Positions 35,501 to 47,255 of a stretch of DNA of 64,000 nucleotides are shown piece after piece. Below the pieces are notes generated by a model that searched no databases, was not told the origin of the DNA, and was given only the letters and a program-made list of their open reading frames with translations. The stretch is from Cryphonectria parasitica EP155. Taxonomy: Eukaryota > Ascomycota > Sordariomycetes > Diaporthales > Cryphonectriaceae. How positions within the stretch are numbered: position 1 is the stretch's first letter; the number at the start of each line of letters is the position of its first letter. The DNA is taken from NCBI RefSeq assembly GCF_011745365.1, contig NW_024468915.1:2024653-2088652 (forward strand), given 5' to 3'. The position numbers and the translations under genes are program-made.

Positions 35501-37090
35501 GCAGGTCCTTGGCCGGGGCAATCTCGACGACTTTCTGGTGTCTGCGCTGGACGGAGCAGTCACGCTCGTACAGGTGCACCAGGTTTCCGTGGTTGTCTCC
35601 GAGCAGCTGGACCTCGATGTGCTTGGGCTTGTCCAGGAACCGCTCGACAAAGACGGTTCCGTTGCCAAAGGCAGACTTGGCCTCGGATGTGGCCCGCTCA
35701 AAGGACTCCTGGAGTGACTCGCCATCGCGGACGACGCGCATTCCACGACCACCACCTCCGTAGGCGGCCTTGATGATGACAGGGAAGCCATACTTGTCCG
35801 TAAAGGCCTGAACCTCCTCGAACTTCTCCACAGCGCCCTCGGTTCCAGGGACGACAGGGACGTTGGCAGCGATGGCGAGCTTCCGGGCCGAGACCTTGTC
35901 GCCCAACCCGTCGATCACATCAGGGGAGGGTCCAATGAACTATTTCACAGGCAGAAAAGCATCAGCTAGGCCCTCATTGGTGCAAAGTAACCGAGGTTGC
36001 ATACATGGCCGGCTACAGCCGGGCGCGATGGCAACAGCAACAACAAGAGAAAAAAAAACAAGGGGAAAACCAAAAGTAAACACTCACAATAAGGCCAGCC
36101 TTCTCGACATTGCGGGCGAACTCGGCATTCTCGGACAAGAAACCGTAACCTTCCGAGCGTGTTAGCGTTTCGAGTCTCGTCGCGGACACCAGAAGTATCA
36201 CGCCGTGGAGCCTCAGATGTTCGGACTATACTGACCAGGGTGGATCATCTGCGCGCCATGCTCCTTTGCGATCTTGATAATCTCATCGCCAGCCAGATAA
36301 GCGCCCACAGGCTTGTACTGTCCTCGCTTGCCAATGACGTAAGCCTCGTCGGCCTCTGTTTACCAGCACAACCACAACGGTCAGTATTTGGGTATAGCTC
36401 GTTTTTGTTGGGAGGGGAGGAAGGGGGTTGGGTCGTACTTTGCCGGTGCATGCTGAGGCGGTCCTCATAGCTACAAAGAATTAGTATTATGGAAAGAAAT
36501 GAGTAGATACAAGGACCAGCGACATACCTGAAGACAGCAATGGTGTGAAGTGACAGCTCGTGGGCCTAGGGAGCAGGTCGGGTCAGCATTGCAAGAAAAA
36601 GCACCACAGCCCCCCAAAGGTCGGACACTTACTGTTCTGAAGATCTACATGATCAGAAGGTGAATGTTGTCAGCGATGAGTACACAAAGACCACATGGGT
36701 CAATGTTTGTCCTATATGCATGCGTGAAAGACCTACACGAATGGCTGCGTCGAGTGTTAGCAACAACCCTTGATAGAAGAGGCTTGGGAGGTCAACTTAC
36801 GAATTTCTCCACGGTTGGCAACTGTGCGAAAGATGGATGGTTAGCCAAACACTGGTTTTCCTGTCTGGGCAGGAGGACAGAGAACTGATGGGACAACAAT
36901 GCTGCACTGCTCCTCAAGCTTGTAGGTCCTCTCCAGGAGTAGTGCTGCTCTGATGGGGTGGATGGCTCTGTGACGTACCCAGAATCTTGTTCACCTGCAT
37001 GATGGATGAATTGGCCCGCATGCGGTGGACAGTCCGCTCCTGCTTAGGAGCGTCATCCTCAAAGACCTCGTCGTACTGTGTCTCCGCCAT
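32591..37090 (-). CDS. Pyruvate carboxylase
   Basis: Eleven exons give 1184 residues, the normal fungal length: 36979-37090, 36801-36821, 36737-36744, 36633-36644, 36528-36565, 36439-36470, 36236-36355, 36088-36149, 34191-35939, 32804-34096 and 32591-32698. Order: biotin-carboxylase domain (ANRGEIPIR, HPGYGFLSENAEF, GGGGRGMRVV), pyruvate carboxyltransferase domain (LLMDTTWRDAHQSL, GIKDMAGVLKP) and C-terminal biotinyl domain, with the biotin Lys K1148 in AMKM at the last exon junction. The enzyme makes oxaloacetate from pyruvate, bicarbonate and ATP; fungal forms are usually cytosolic, and no targeting peptide is seen. Exons 3 and 4 are only 8 and 12 nt yet encode invariant residues PIR and IFRT, so they are real. 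The MPC1 gene lies 2.7 kb upstream on the same strand. Confidence 0.97.
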
Positions 37091-39799
37091 CTTTGGTCAC
37101 TGTTGCAGGTGGCAGGACCAATTGGGAAGTAATAGTTGAGGTACGACGACTCCCTTGCAGGGTGTCGTGAGGGTGGGGCTCAGACAAGCGAGCTGGTCGG
37201 CGATGGAAGGCAGTGCAGAGAGGGGAATGTGGAAGGATTGACAGCTGCTGACGCAGAGAGGAGGGCTTGCTGGTCAATAAGAGGGAGCGCGTCGTGCTTT
37301 CTGTTGTGATCAAAAGAAGTTGTCACGAGGTTGCGGCAGACCAAATTCTGTTCCAGGGAATGTTAGGTTGGCTGGACAGCAGTAGGTCGAATGTGGGGGA
37401 GGATGGGCCGTCAATGGGATATGTACGTGGGGTGATGGATGTGCTAGATTGAGAAAAATAGAGGGCGGGCGGCGCGGGACAGGGAATAACGAGCTTAGTG
37501 AGGGGTTTACCTTTCACATGGGCAGGGCAAGCTACTTAGCTCTAGCTCTCTAGCTTCCCATGGCCCTACTAACTGTGCTTGCTGTGTCAGAGTGTGTGTC
37601 ATTTATGGGGAATCCCAAGCATTTATTTATGTCTTCTTTTCTTGTCATAAGAGGTTCTTCTCTCAATACGTGATGTCTGCTTCAAATTTCCCTTATCTCG
37701 CTGTCATCCTCGCTCCCATGATTCAAGTCATGCTGGCAGCACAGGCGAAAGAGAGAAAGGCAGAGGCAGGCAATGCTTATGCAGCATGTATGTAGCAATT
37801 GTCTACATGTCACATTTTGAGATGCATGTCATGGTGTTTGTTCTCAGTAAACCCATGCACATTTCATCCACACACGACCTCACTCTGACTCGATCTACAC
37901 AGTACCCTCCTTTCTAAGCCTGAGCTTATATCTTGTCCTACTCTGCCAAGACAGCCTTGTTACAGTCCGTGGTTACAATAACCTGCAAGGCTCCAGAACA
38001 GACCTCTTGGCCGCGAGACGGCATCTGGCCGACCTTCTGCATCTGAAGGTTGCTGCAGGCCGACTGCATCTTGGCTGTGACGCATAGGATTTCCTGAATT
38101 TAATTTTTCCTCTTTTTCTGGACCACCAAGAATACAATAATACTACAGTAGTATGAGAGATCTGGGTGGGTCGGAGTCTCTGTCCCATGCCTGAAGAGGA
38201 AAAGATCTCTGGGCCCAACCAGAGGGCCGAGATAGCTGCTGATACGCAGGATCGTGCATCGATCGTTCATCATGGATCTTCTTTTCCATACCGTCCATTT
38301 TCTCTCCCCTAACTCCATATGTTGATTCCCCTCGGTCGACGAGCGGCTATATCGCCCGTTCGGTCTATTGTCACCGCGAGTCTGGTAAGACCGTCACGCA
38401 GAGTACACGCACGAGGCTATATAACCGAGGACAAGTATGTTTTTGTGTAGCCCGATCCTCTGTTCTCCTTGATAGGTTGTGCTAATAGTACGATCCGAGA
38501 TCTGTCGGTCTTGCAGTGGCTGCTGCTACTCCTCAGAGCAGATACTACTATGCGTGTACCATAGTAATACGGAGTCGCCTGAGTAAGTACGTACTAAATG
38601 TCCCGATTTGGGGGCCCATTCTCCAAGTCCAGCCAGCCCTGTCGGTTCAGCTTCTTCCTGGCTTCATCTCGGGGTCCAGATCTTGCGTCAATTTTTCTTC
38701 TTCTTTTTTCTCTCTCTTTATATCCCTCAGCGTCCCGTCCTATCGCCGAGAAATAGAAGAACCATCCCTTGACAAAGATCAAAAGGGAAAAAATAGTGGG
38801 AAAAATAGCGAGGATCCATTGTGACAGTTGGGGAATTTTTCCGTCCTTAGTCTTATCCCGCCGACCTCGGCAGAATGTATGACTGCATACAGCGAAAATG
38901 GTTGTATCCATTTGGCCGGGCTCAATTTCCTCGGTTACGATGTGGTTACGATGTTGTTTGTAGATTCTTTCTCCTCATAGCGATCAACACCAAATAATCT
39001 GTATCTAGTTTCGCGGCTAGAAGAGGATTTTCACGCCTTTTGTTGCTTCGTTGAAAAATTCGCTTGCCAAGATGCATGCGTCAAGTCAATTATTCATAGG
39101 AAGTGTGGTCTGTTCTCTGTCCAACATTGCTCGATGTACGCCATGGACAGTCAGCCTGTGCACCCACCGGCCTGCGATGACCCTTCACCTCTGTTCTCGT
39201 TCCACTACACCCTGGAGATGCCAGTTCGGGCTTGTCACATTGCACGCCTAGGATCTTGTCCCTGTGATCTTGGCCTTCGATCTCGGACGGGCCAAGAGAA
39301 ACGGTCCGCGGTCCCGTACAAGCCGTGTCAAGTGCCCACGGATCGTCAAGCGTACGTCTCGTGTTCAACGATGGCAGGGGGCCTCTGCAACACATACGGT
39401 CCTATTGAAAAGGATGACTCAAGATGATTGTCGGAAAGTTTAAAATAATACTTGCTGCTGACGTGTCGAGGCTCGCCAAGTCAGGCCTGCATCGCATGAT
39501 ACAAAGCAGCACGCGCCCGTTATGATACAACCCAAGTGGTGCCCCTGCCACTCTGCACCATAAGGTCACTGAGGGGAGGACCCTTTCCACGCCCTCTCGC
39601 TCCTTCAATCCGCCGACAGCTGCCTACTACCCTTGGGGCAGTCCGCATTGACCGGCTGTCCCTTCACACCACCAGCCACACTACCAGAGAGAGTTTTAGA
39701 TTCTGCAGAGTACACAGTGCCCATCCTAGCTATTGCTCTTTTTACCCCCTTATCCTCCCCGCTCTTCGCAGATATCATCACTATAGAGGACTCCCTCCC
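37091..39799. other. Intergenic region upstream of pyruvate carboxylase
   Basis: 2.7 kb, the longest gap in the gene-rich half. Reading frames are short and without recognisable domains. Regulatory DNA or an unrecognised non-coding RNA cannot be excluded by eye. Confidence 0.5.
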
Positions 39800-40671
39800 T
39801 CACTTGCTCACCGCCGCCTCCACCTTCTGCACGCCCTCCTTGACGCTCTCCTTGGCCTTCTCGGCGCCCTCCTTGGCCTTCTCCAGCACGAGCTCGCCCG
39901 ACGTGATCGCCTTTTCGCGGCCACCATTGTAGTGCCAGTTATACCACCGGTAGCCCTGCGTGAGCTGGGACCCCTCGTTGACAAAGTGACATGCGAAGAG
40001 GAGGTAGTTTCGAGGGCTGACGGCCATGGCGTAGCGCATGAAGGTCGCCGAGTAGATGGTGAGGGCGCCGGTCATGGTGCCGGAGATGCTAGAGGAACGA
40101 AGAAAGCCGTGATCAGCAGTGGTAAATAGAAACACCTGAAGCGGTGTGGGTAGAGGGAAGGAGGTAGGCGGGAGAGAGACCTACAGCTCGGGAGACTTTT
40201 GTGTGTCCATCACTGCGGCAATGGGGATACCGAAGTTCGACACCGGGCCCCAGAAGTCTGCACATTGTCGAACCGTTCAGTCAGTTGTGTGTCTGCAGAG
40301 AGAAAGAAAGAGCATGCGTAGTAGTGCGCTGGCTGGCCAGACAAGCTGCTGTATTTCCCATCGTCCAGGAAGATAGTGATCGTGGCGTAAGACAGGGCAG
40401 CGCTGTCAGCATGGTCGCGACCGCAGCATCACAATGCACGCGCGCCTACAGGTGCCCATGCTACGTCTTGACCCAATCGCCCCTTTAAGCCACCAAAGGA
40501 AAACCCTCCTAAGGCAGAAGAACAGAGCATAACGTCCAGGTTGTGACACCGAGTAAATGGTACGGCGACGGCACCCGAAAGCAGAGGTTCTCACATACGT
40601 GTGGAGCAGATGTAATCGGTGTATTTGTTGGAGCGAATCTTCGCATTGATTGCTTTTATGAAGGCCGCCAT
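39800..40671 (-). CDS. MPC1: Mitochondrial pyruvate carrier subunit 1
   Basis: Three exons (40599-40671, 40185-40257, 39800-40088) give 144 residues. The family core is complete: [20 protein letters not shown] is rebuilt across intron 1, followed by the SPELISG motif across intron 2, then [16 protein letters not shown] and [15 protein letters not shown]. Three hydrophobic segments match the MPC1 topology. MPC1 pairs with MPC2/3 in the inner mitochondrial membrane to import cytosolic pyruvate. The C-terminal 35 residues are an Ala/Lys/Glu-rich predicted helix ([17 protein letters not shown]) beyond the conserved core. Its neighbour downstream on the same strand is pyruvate carboxylase, the enzyme competing for the same substrate. 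Confidence 0.95.
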
Positions 40672-41332
40672 CTTTGTGATTCAGCTGCGTCGAGCGTTCG
40701 GTCGGACGAGGTGGTGGCAGTCTGCTGGCTGGAGGGTGACTTTTTCTTCTTCTTCCTGTTGAGCGTCGGGGCTCGACAAAAGGTTTATCGCGAAATTGAT
40801 ATCGGCGTTGAGAAATTTACGGCGAGCCATTGGACGGTTCGGGTGATTGCCGGGAACCTTTTCGCGTGCAGTAGTACGGTACGTACCCGCTGTAGCGGCA
40901 GAGCGGTCCCAGGGTCTGTTTGGGTGGTGCGGGAGAGGGCCCGGGGGGGGTGCCTCTGAACCTGGAGCTGCTGGCCAGGAATTAATACAATATACTATAG
41001 CACACTGTACATGCAATAGTAGTATCTGAGTTCCATGGGGCATTGCACAACAAGATCGGAAACCTGAGGAAAGTCAGGGGGAGAATCAAGTCACAGTCTC
41101 GTTTTGTTAACATGCAGATTCGTAGTAGAAGTGCATGTCTCTTGCAGCCCCTGAAGGATGTATTGTCTGGTTGTGTTCCACCGAGGTGATGTATTCATAT
41201 CCATCTACGTTATGATACAGGTGTCCGCCAGACCCGCCGTTCTCTCAAATTTTGTAAAGCATCCGAACGCCCAGAATGTCCCATCTCAAATTTAGACCGG
41301 TGAAAACGCGTGTGTTTCGGGTATAATCGCAA
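40672..41332. other. Intergenic region
   Basis: 0.66 kb covering the 5' region of MPC1 and the 3' flank of the SmB gene. No gene is seen. Confidence 0.6.
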
Positions 41333-42334
41333 TTATCTTCGAGGCGGAGGGTTGAAGCCGGGAGGAGGCTGGCCGCCAGGAGCACCAGGGAAGCCAGGAG
41401 GGAATTGGCTACCTGGAGCGCCAGGGAAGCCAGCTGGAGGGAAGGCCCCAGGAGCGCCGGGGAAGCCAGGAGGGGCTATTAAGACGTTAGGATAAAGGTG
41501 AATCTACCGACTCAAGAGCAGGGAGGGTACTTACGACCACCGCGGCCAGGGAATCCAGGAGGAGGTCCGCCTTGGAAGCCTGGGAAACCGGGAGGCGGCA
41601 CGCCACCAACACCCGGAGCGGGTCCCTTTTCGGTTCGTCAGCAACATCCCAACATAATTTCCTGCAGGGTGTACGTACAGCAAGTGCCACTGGGGGAACG
41701 GCGCCTCGGCCAGCGGGTCGCGCGACACCAGGACCGCCCGTCAGGGTCGTCGAGATTCCGCCGGTTGTCGACTTGCCCAGACGCGCGCTAGGGTCCGCTG
41801 GTGGCGGTGATTCAACAGAAAGGGAGACGATGTGCTTGCCTCGCAGGATCACGAGGCCGAGTGTGCGCTTCTCCTCCTGCAAGACGGTTTGCGCCGAAGA
41901 GCCTCCTGCACCAGGAGCGGCGGGCTTGGCCTGCTTCTTGGTCTTTCGGAACTCTTCGGTATCGGCGAGAACAAGATTCATGTGCTGCAACAGAGATTAA
42001 CGCAAGTTCGATAAGACGGGGTTCATCGGAACGAAAAGTCCGCACCTTGTCGAAAGCCAGCATTTGTCCGGTCATCTGGCGGCCATCCATGAGGGTGATC
42101 CGCATCCGGTAGTTGATCTATGAGACGCGTGTCAGCGAGCTGGGTGGTACGCGGGAGAGCCGATGATACTCGAAGAAGTCGAGGGGAAACCACGATAGGA
42201 TGCATGTACGTACGTAACCGGCCTATTAAAGAGAATCGTGTCAGTCTGTTGTTCGTCAACCTCGGTGGTACTTGCTTGGTACGCATTTGGAGGAGGCAGC
42301 AACTCACCATCTTGCCTTGCTTGTTGGTCGACAT
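41333..42334 (-). CDS. SMB1: Small nuclear ribonucleoprotein-associated protein B (SmB)
   Basis: Five exons (42308-42334, 42046-42117, 41679-41984, 41535-41625, 41333-41475) give 212 residues. The Sm1 motif is encoded by exon 2 ([18 protein letters not shown]) and continues [12 protein letters not shown] in exon 3; Sm2 is [16 protein letters not shown]. The tail, from about residue 135, is made of repeated PPGFPG/GFPGAP units and ends PPPRR, the Pro/Gly-rich tail of SmB. It is a core subunit of the heptameric Sm ring on U1, U2, U4 and U5 snRNAs in the nucleus. The small first exon (9 codons) and short introns are typical. The tail repeats make exons 4 and 5 internally similar and could mislead assembly or alignment. 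Confidence 0.95.
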
Positions 42335-42763
42335 CTTTACGACAGAATGCTACAAGAGTAGCTTGTCTTGGTTTCAAAAATTTGATGAGGCCAGTTGTGA
42401 CCTCTTGTGGGTTGTCGCGATCTCAAGAGCTTTCAAGGAAGCTTTCAAGTTCAGCAGACAGCTTGCAGTGGTTATCAACTAGAATGAAGGCTACTCCAGG
42501 ATGAATTTGACGCGCCCAGCTCTAGGTCCAGTGCCTGCCGCGGCATAGCTGCCAGGCACAAGAGGGCACGGACCACAGCAGTCTTCACGACCTTACCTAC
42601 ATTGGACTAGCGTCTCACTGTCGCACACTTTTCGATTTTCCACAACTTCCTCCACCTCCGCAGTTTTTTTTTACGACTTCCTTCTTTTACTAACCAACAG
42701 CAACAACCATCGACCTTCTCGTCAATCTTTTTCCATCAGGATCGTTGACGACACCCAGCCAAA
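42335..42763. promoter_or_regulatory. Divergent promoter of SmB and RPL11 genes
   Basis: 429 bp separating two head-to-head housekeeping genes. The 130 bp before RPL11 are pyrimidine-rich on the plus strand, as is usual for fungal ribosomal protein genes. Confidence 0.5.
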
Positions 42764-43472
42764 ATGGTAATTCTGCTCCAATTGATGTAAAGATTCAAGA
42801 ATTCGCAGCACTGACATTAGCAACGCAGTCTGAGAAGGCCAACAACCCCATGCGGGAGCTCCGCATCCAGAAGCTCGTCCTGAACATCTCGGTCGGCGAG
42901 TCTGGTGACAGACTGACCCGTGCCGCCAAGGTGCTTGAGCAGCTGTCTGGTCAGACACCTGTCTACAGTACGTACCGAGTCCCTCTTTCCTACCTTCCCT
43001 ACAGCACACCGATGTGTCTCAGGACCATCTCTCCCAAAACACGGAAAGAAAAGAAAACCCAACCCTTCTGACATGCGTCTCCCCCTCTTTCACAGGCAAG
43101 GCCCGCTACACCGTCCGTACCTTCGGTATCCGCCGTAACGAGAAGATTGCTGTCCACGTCACCGTTCGTGGCCCCAAGGCCGAGGAGATTCTCGAGCGTG
43201 GCCTGAAGGTCAAGGAGTACGAGCTCCGCAAGCGCAACTTCAGCGAGACCGGCAACTTCGGCTTCGGTATCTCTGAGCACATTGATCTCGGCATCAAGTA
43301 CGACCCCGGTATCGGTATCTACGGCATGGACTTCTACTGCTGCATGACCCGCCCTGGTGAGCGTGTTGTCCGCCGCCGGCGCGCCAAGGGCCGTATCGGT
43401 GCCTCTCACCGCATCACCCGTGACGACACCGTCCGTTGGTTCAAGCAGCGCTTCGATGCCGTTGTCCGATAA
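42764..43472 (+). CDS. RPL11: 60S ribosomal protein L11 (uL5)
   Basis: Three exons: 42764-42766 (the ATG alone), 42829-42967 and 43096-43472, giving 172 residues, close to yeast Rpl11. Conserved blocks are [39 protein letters not shown] across intron 2, [16 protein letters not shown] and [20 protein letters not shown]. The protein binds 5S rRNA in the large subunit's central protuberance. The start codon is followed immediately by a GTAATT donor, and the second exon opens with TCTGAGAAGG (SEKANNPM), so the mature N-terminus is M-S-E-K. Codon use is strongly biased, as expected for high expression. Confidence 0.97.
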
Positions 43473-45346
43473 ATCGGTCACCCTCACCGCGGAGGAATCG
43501 GTTCTCCCAAAAGAACCAACACGATATCACAAAAAAGGAGTTTCTGAGTGCTTTTTGACATTGGGACATGGCGTGGCATCTGATCTGGAGATTGCTGATG
43601 GAAATGGTTTTCACGGAAGTTTGGTTCAGATTTGAATCCTTGACGATCCTCACTCGTCAATCTAGCTCGCTCCTGAAATGTCATCAGTCGAGCTACGGCC
43701 TCAGAGTCCGACCGGCTACCATACCGGCTCTCGTCTTTTGTGATATGCAATGACAATTCGCGTGGATGTGACCGACAGCTCAATGTCCTGTTGAATGTGA
43801 CACTGAACGCCGACCAGGTGCAGCACGCCTCATTTCCAAGAAGGCGTTGACCTTTACTCGTCGACAGACAACATGTGCCATGTACGGTAGCCGACAGTCT
43901 TTCCTGGGAATGCATCCACATTCCGTTGCAAGAAGGACGATACTCGTAGGTAGTTAGTTGATGTATTGGGAAACCGTCTTTTGAGCATCCGCATCTTATT
44001 CAATGTGGGCCTACTGGACGATATCACTAGCTTCCAAGAAGGCGATACATCGTTGCGGTTGAAAAGTCGCATCACTCTTCAGTCAGTTGCATGTGCAGCA
44101 ACCATCTGAATGCTTTCCGTGATCCTTGCGCATCTTTTTGGGGATGGACAAGCTGCCACGTCGGGCGGTCGTGTGTGACCGCGCAACTAAGGTGTCACTT
44201 CTACGGTGCAAAAAATGGGGTCTTGAAATCTGCTTCTTGACCCCATAATCTGGCTCCATCGTGACCGTCCGGTCGCTGGTTTCGAGACGAGGCAAAGTTT
44301 CCCAATCATCTTATTCCAGTGCCGCAAAAGCCCTCTGTCCGTGTCACAAGTCATGGGTCCTCCATCTTGACGAACTACGTCTGTCTCAAGCGGCTCACTT
44401 CTTCACCCACACACTCCACCTGCAACCGTGGCTATTCTGAAGTATCATCAGTCCGTCCACTACCGACGGACATAGACCTATAGCAGCACGTCACAAAGGG
44501 ACAAGAAGTGTGTTTCGGTCCACAAGCCAAGAGCAGTGGAGTCATGTTGCGGCTGCTTCTCGGTACTTCAAGGGTCGTCTACGTCTCCAGCAAAGGGGTG
44601 GGAACAGACCGCATGTGCATGGCCAACTGGCCACCGCATTATTCAAGTCGAGAAGGCTGGGCAGCGTGGCATGATTGTAGAATGACGTAAAAGAAACTGT
44701 CGAGGAGAGGAGACGCGTTGACCGCTGGGTGCCTTTGACTACGTGCTCAAGCCCGTATCTGGTCTACAACTCGTCAGGATGTAGGGCGTGTCATAAAAGC
44801 CTGTGCGAACATGGTGCCTCAAAGTCTAAGGCATGTTCATGACTTGCGAGCAGTACAAATTCCAGGGGATGAATACATTTTGAAATTCTCTCCAACTCCG
44901 GGGACTGTTTACCCAGCTAATACACCGTACCACCCAGTCTCACAAAAGAGATAGAATCTGCGCGCAGCGTGGGAATATGGTGTCGGTATCATGAACAAAT
45001 GATATGTTGAAAGTTGTTGCAGTCATATGCATTGTCGTAATTCGTCAAAACTCCTTTTGCCCGTTTCCCGTCTTCCAGCTTGACCATAAAGCCCATTTCT
45101 CCATTTTCGTCCTCTTCTTCTCCTCCCTCTTTACTTGTTTGCTCGATTCATTGTCTTGTCCTAGACTGAAGGAAGCATGCCTTCTCATTATCATCAAATC
45201 ATCTTTTCCCATAAATTTTGGCAGTCGGTTCACCAAGTGCCCCTCCTTTTGGCCAATCTTGCAGCTCCTGGAAGCTGCGGAACGGGCCCGGGTATCATCC
45301 ATCCAGAGTGTCATCCCTGAGGTCGTGATGAGGCTTGTCCAGATTC
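43473..45346. other. Intergenic region, no supported gene
   Basis: 1.9 kb. Frames are short and lack codon bias. The first 150 bp would be the RPL11 3' UTR. Confidence 0.55.
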
Positions 45347-45757
45347 TCACACGCGAAGACCTGTCCTCGCGCTGTGCCTTCTTGGTCCTCTCCTCAGCGT
45401 TCGCCCCCTAGTGACCGTCTGTTCCCTCCTCCAGGCCGTAGTCGAGAACCCCCCTCTCGTCCCCCTAGTGACGACATCCGTCTTGCGGCTGTGAGCACCA
45501 GGCTCCTCATCCGCCACATCGATCCACCTGTCCGCGTCCTCATCGTCTCCCTGGTCCAGCTCCAAGGCCACAGCAGCATCCTGGCTGCCGCTGCTGCTGC
45601 TGATGTTGTAAACCTTTCGTTGCTGCTGCACGTAGGCTTGGGAGTTGCTGGTCAACATGGCGGGGAAGGAGACGATGAGCTCCACGAATATGGCCAGCGT
45701 GAAGACGACGGCCGAGAGGCCAATGAGGCTCACGCTGACGGCGATGATGCTGGACAT
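45347..45757 (-). CDS. Small hypothetical single-pass membrane protein
   Basis: Intronless frame of 136 residues. Residues about 4-31 form one strong hydrophobic helix right after the start (MSSIIAVSVSLIGLSAVV). A Ser-rich and acidic middle (EDADRWIDVADEEPG) and an Arg-rich tail follow. I do not recognise a family. The ATG at 45757 is chosen because the longer frame up to 45853 has no better ATG. An opposite frame (45335-45901) covers the same DNA and is probably its shadow, but without homology the strand choice is tentative. Confidence 0.4.
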   Translation of the reverse strand: MSSIIAVSVSLIGLSAVVFTLAIFVELIVSFPAMLTSNSQAYVQQQRKVYNISSSSGSQDAAVALELDQGDDEDADRWIDVADEEPGAHSRKTDVVTRGTRGGFSTTAWRREQTVTRGRTLRRGPRRHSARTGLRV

Positions 45758-47255
45758 TTTCGTCGGCGCGCTCTGTCCTGTTGTGCGTGTTTGTGCGTGT
45801 ACGTGTACGTGTGGTTGGTGGCGATGGGCAGCAGGAGGAGGACTGGCTTCCAACCGTGTCCTCTTGGGCTAGAAAGGATAATAAAATTCCGGGGGAGGTA
45901 AAATATAAAGTATAGCACGTGTCTCGTCGGTCACCCAGTCACAGACGAAGGCCCTGCCTTTTTTTGATCCAGTCCAAGTCGCCGAATGTAACAATGCAAT
46001 CTAGCAATTTCCGATGTGTGTGGGAAGAAGCATCACCACCAGGTAATGAACAGCGTGGAAGAGAGAAAAAGGGAGGAAAAAAAGAGAAGACTGGTCCTCG
46101 AATTCACCCAACAGGCCACCAACCCATATATACACATAACACAGAGTCACAGAAAGAAACTCAAAGAAAAGAAGGATCCGCGTTGCCCAATGTGCCCCAT
46201 CTCGAGACCGCATGTCGTCGACAGAAACAAGGGTCCCCTCCTCACGGGGGCTGGAATGGCGCCCGCAGCACACCAAGTTCACCGCAACTGCGCCGGGTGC
46301 TTCCGCAGGGGCCAACGACTGGCCAGCATGGCCTGACGGGCTCCACCAGTGTATACGGCGCCAGTCCCCAATCGACTTCTAGTCGTGCCCATGCATTTGG
46401 GTTGGTCCAGGGCTCTCGAGAAAAACCCCCCACTGGGGAAGCCGTCGTGGCTCCAGTGCACGCGGACGGTGTGGAGTTCTTCTCTTCTTCTTTTTTCTTT
46501 CCACGGACGAACGGGGGGCAGACTTCGCCATCTCCCGCCTCCGTCAGGGCTGGCAGGGGCTGCAGGGCGGCTCTGGCGGTGTACAGAGGGGAGAAGAGAG
46601 AGAAAAAAAACCCACCTCCTGAGGCAGACAAACTTGATTCTCGTAGGAAGATTCCAAGACAATATTATCATCCATCATCGTCATTACCACCTCGGCCAGA
46701 GCGCTGGAGGGGTTGCGGAGCATACGGATCTGAGAAATCTTCCGAGGAGGGCAGGGCTTGAACTCTTGCTGCGGGTGCGGCGGTTGCGCTCCATACTGCT
46801 ACAATACGCAGTGTAAATAGTACCACTTTTGTAGTATGGACCATGCATTGGTGCCCAGGTGTGTGTGTGTGCCACTCTACTGCAAGAAAGCGGGACCAAT
46901 GGGACTCGGGAAGGTTAGAGACAAAATATGAGCCGATGGACGGGAATGCATCAAGCCAAGACGAGACGGGAGGTGACAATAACAGCTGAGTTTGATTCAT
47001 TTCAATATACTGACACGCCATGATTCGTGTGGCGCAGGAGGAGGAGACAGCATTGATTAATTACTTAATGAGCGCCAAACGGCTCCAAAGACCAAAATAG
47101 ACGCCCATGTTGATTTATGGGCGTCATCGACCCCAGATTACAGGCAAGTCTGCGATCTTGACTATTTCACTTCAGGGTCTGACAATAATTAATTTAAATT
47201 AATGTGCATGAGTAATAACAGGATGTGAAGAAGAAGAAAAAGCGAAGAAAAAAAT
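45758..47255. other. Intergenic region, no supported gene
   Basis: 1.5 kb with several long but featureless frames on both strands (for example 45919-46761 plus), rich in low-complexity Pro/Lys/Arg and without motifs. I do not call a gene. Confidence 0.45.

Noticed and set aside
45004..45411. Plus-strand frame ending at 45411, initially thought to be an F-box-like exon (MRLVQILTREDLSSR)
   Set aside because: The short resemblance is not extended, and the upstream part is T-rich and featureless.
45919..46761. 280-codon plus-strand frame
   Set aside because: Low-complexity Lys/Arg/Pro/Ser translation with no motif; overlapping frames on both strands are equally long, typical of GC-rich non-coding DNA.
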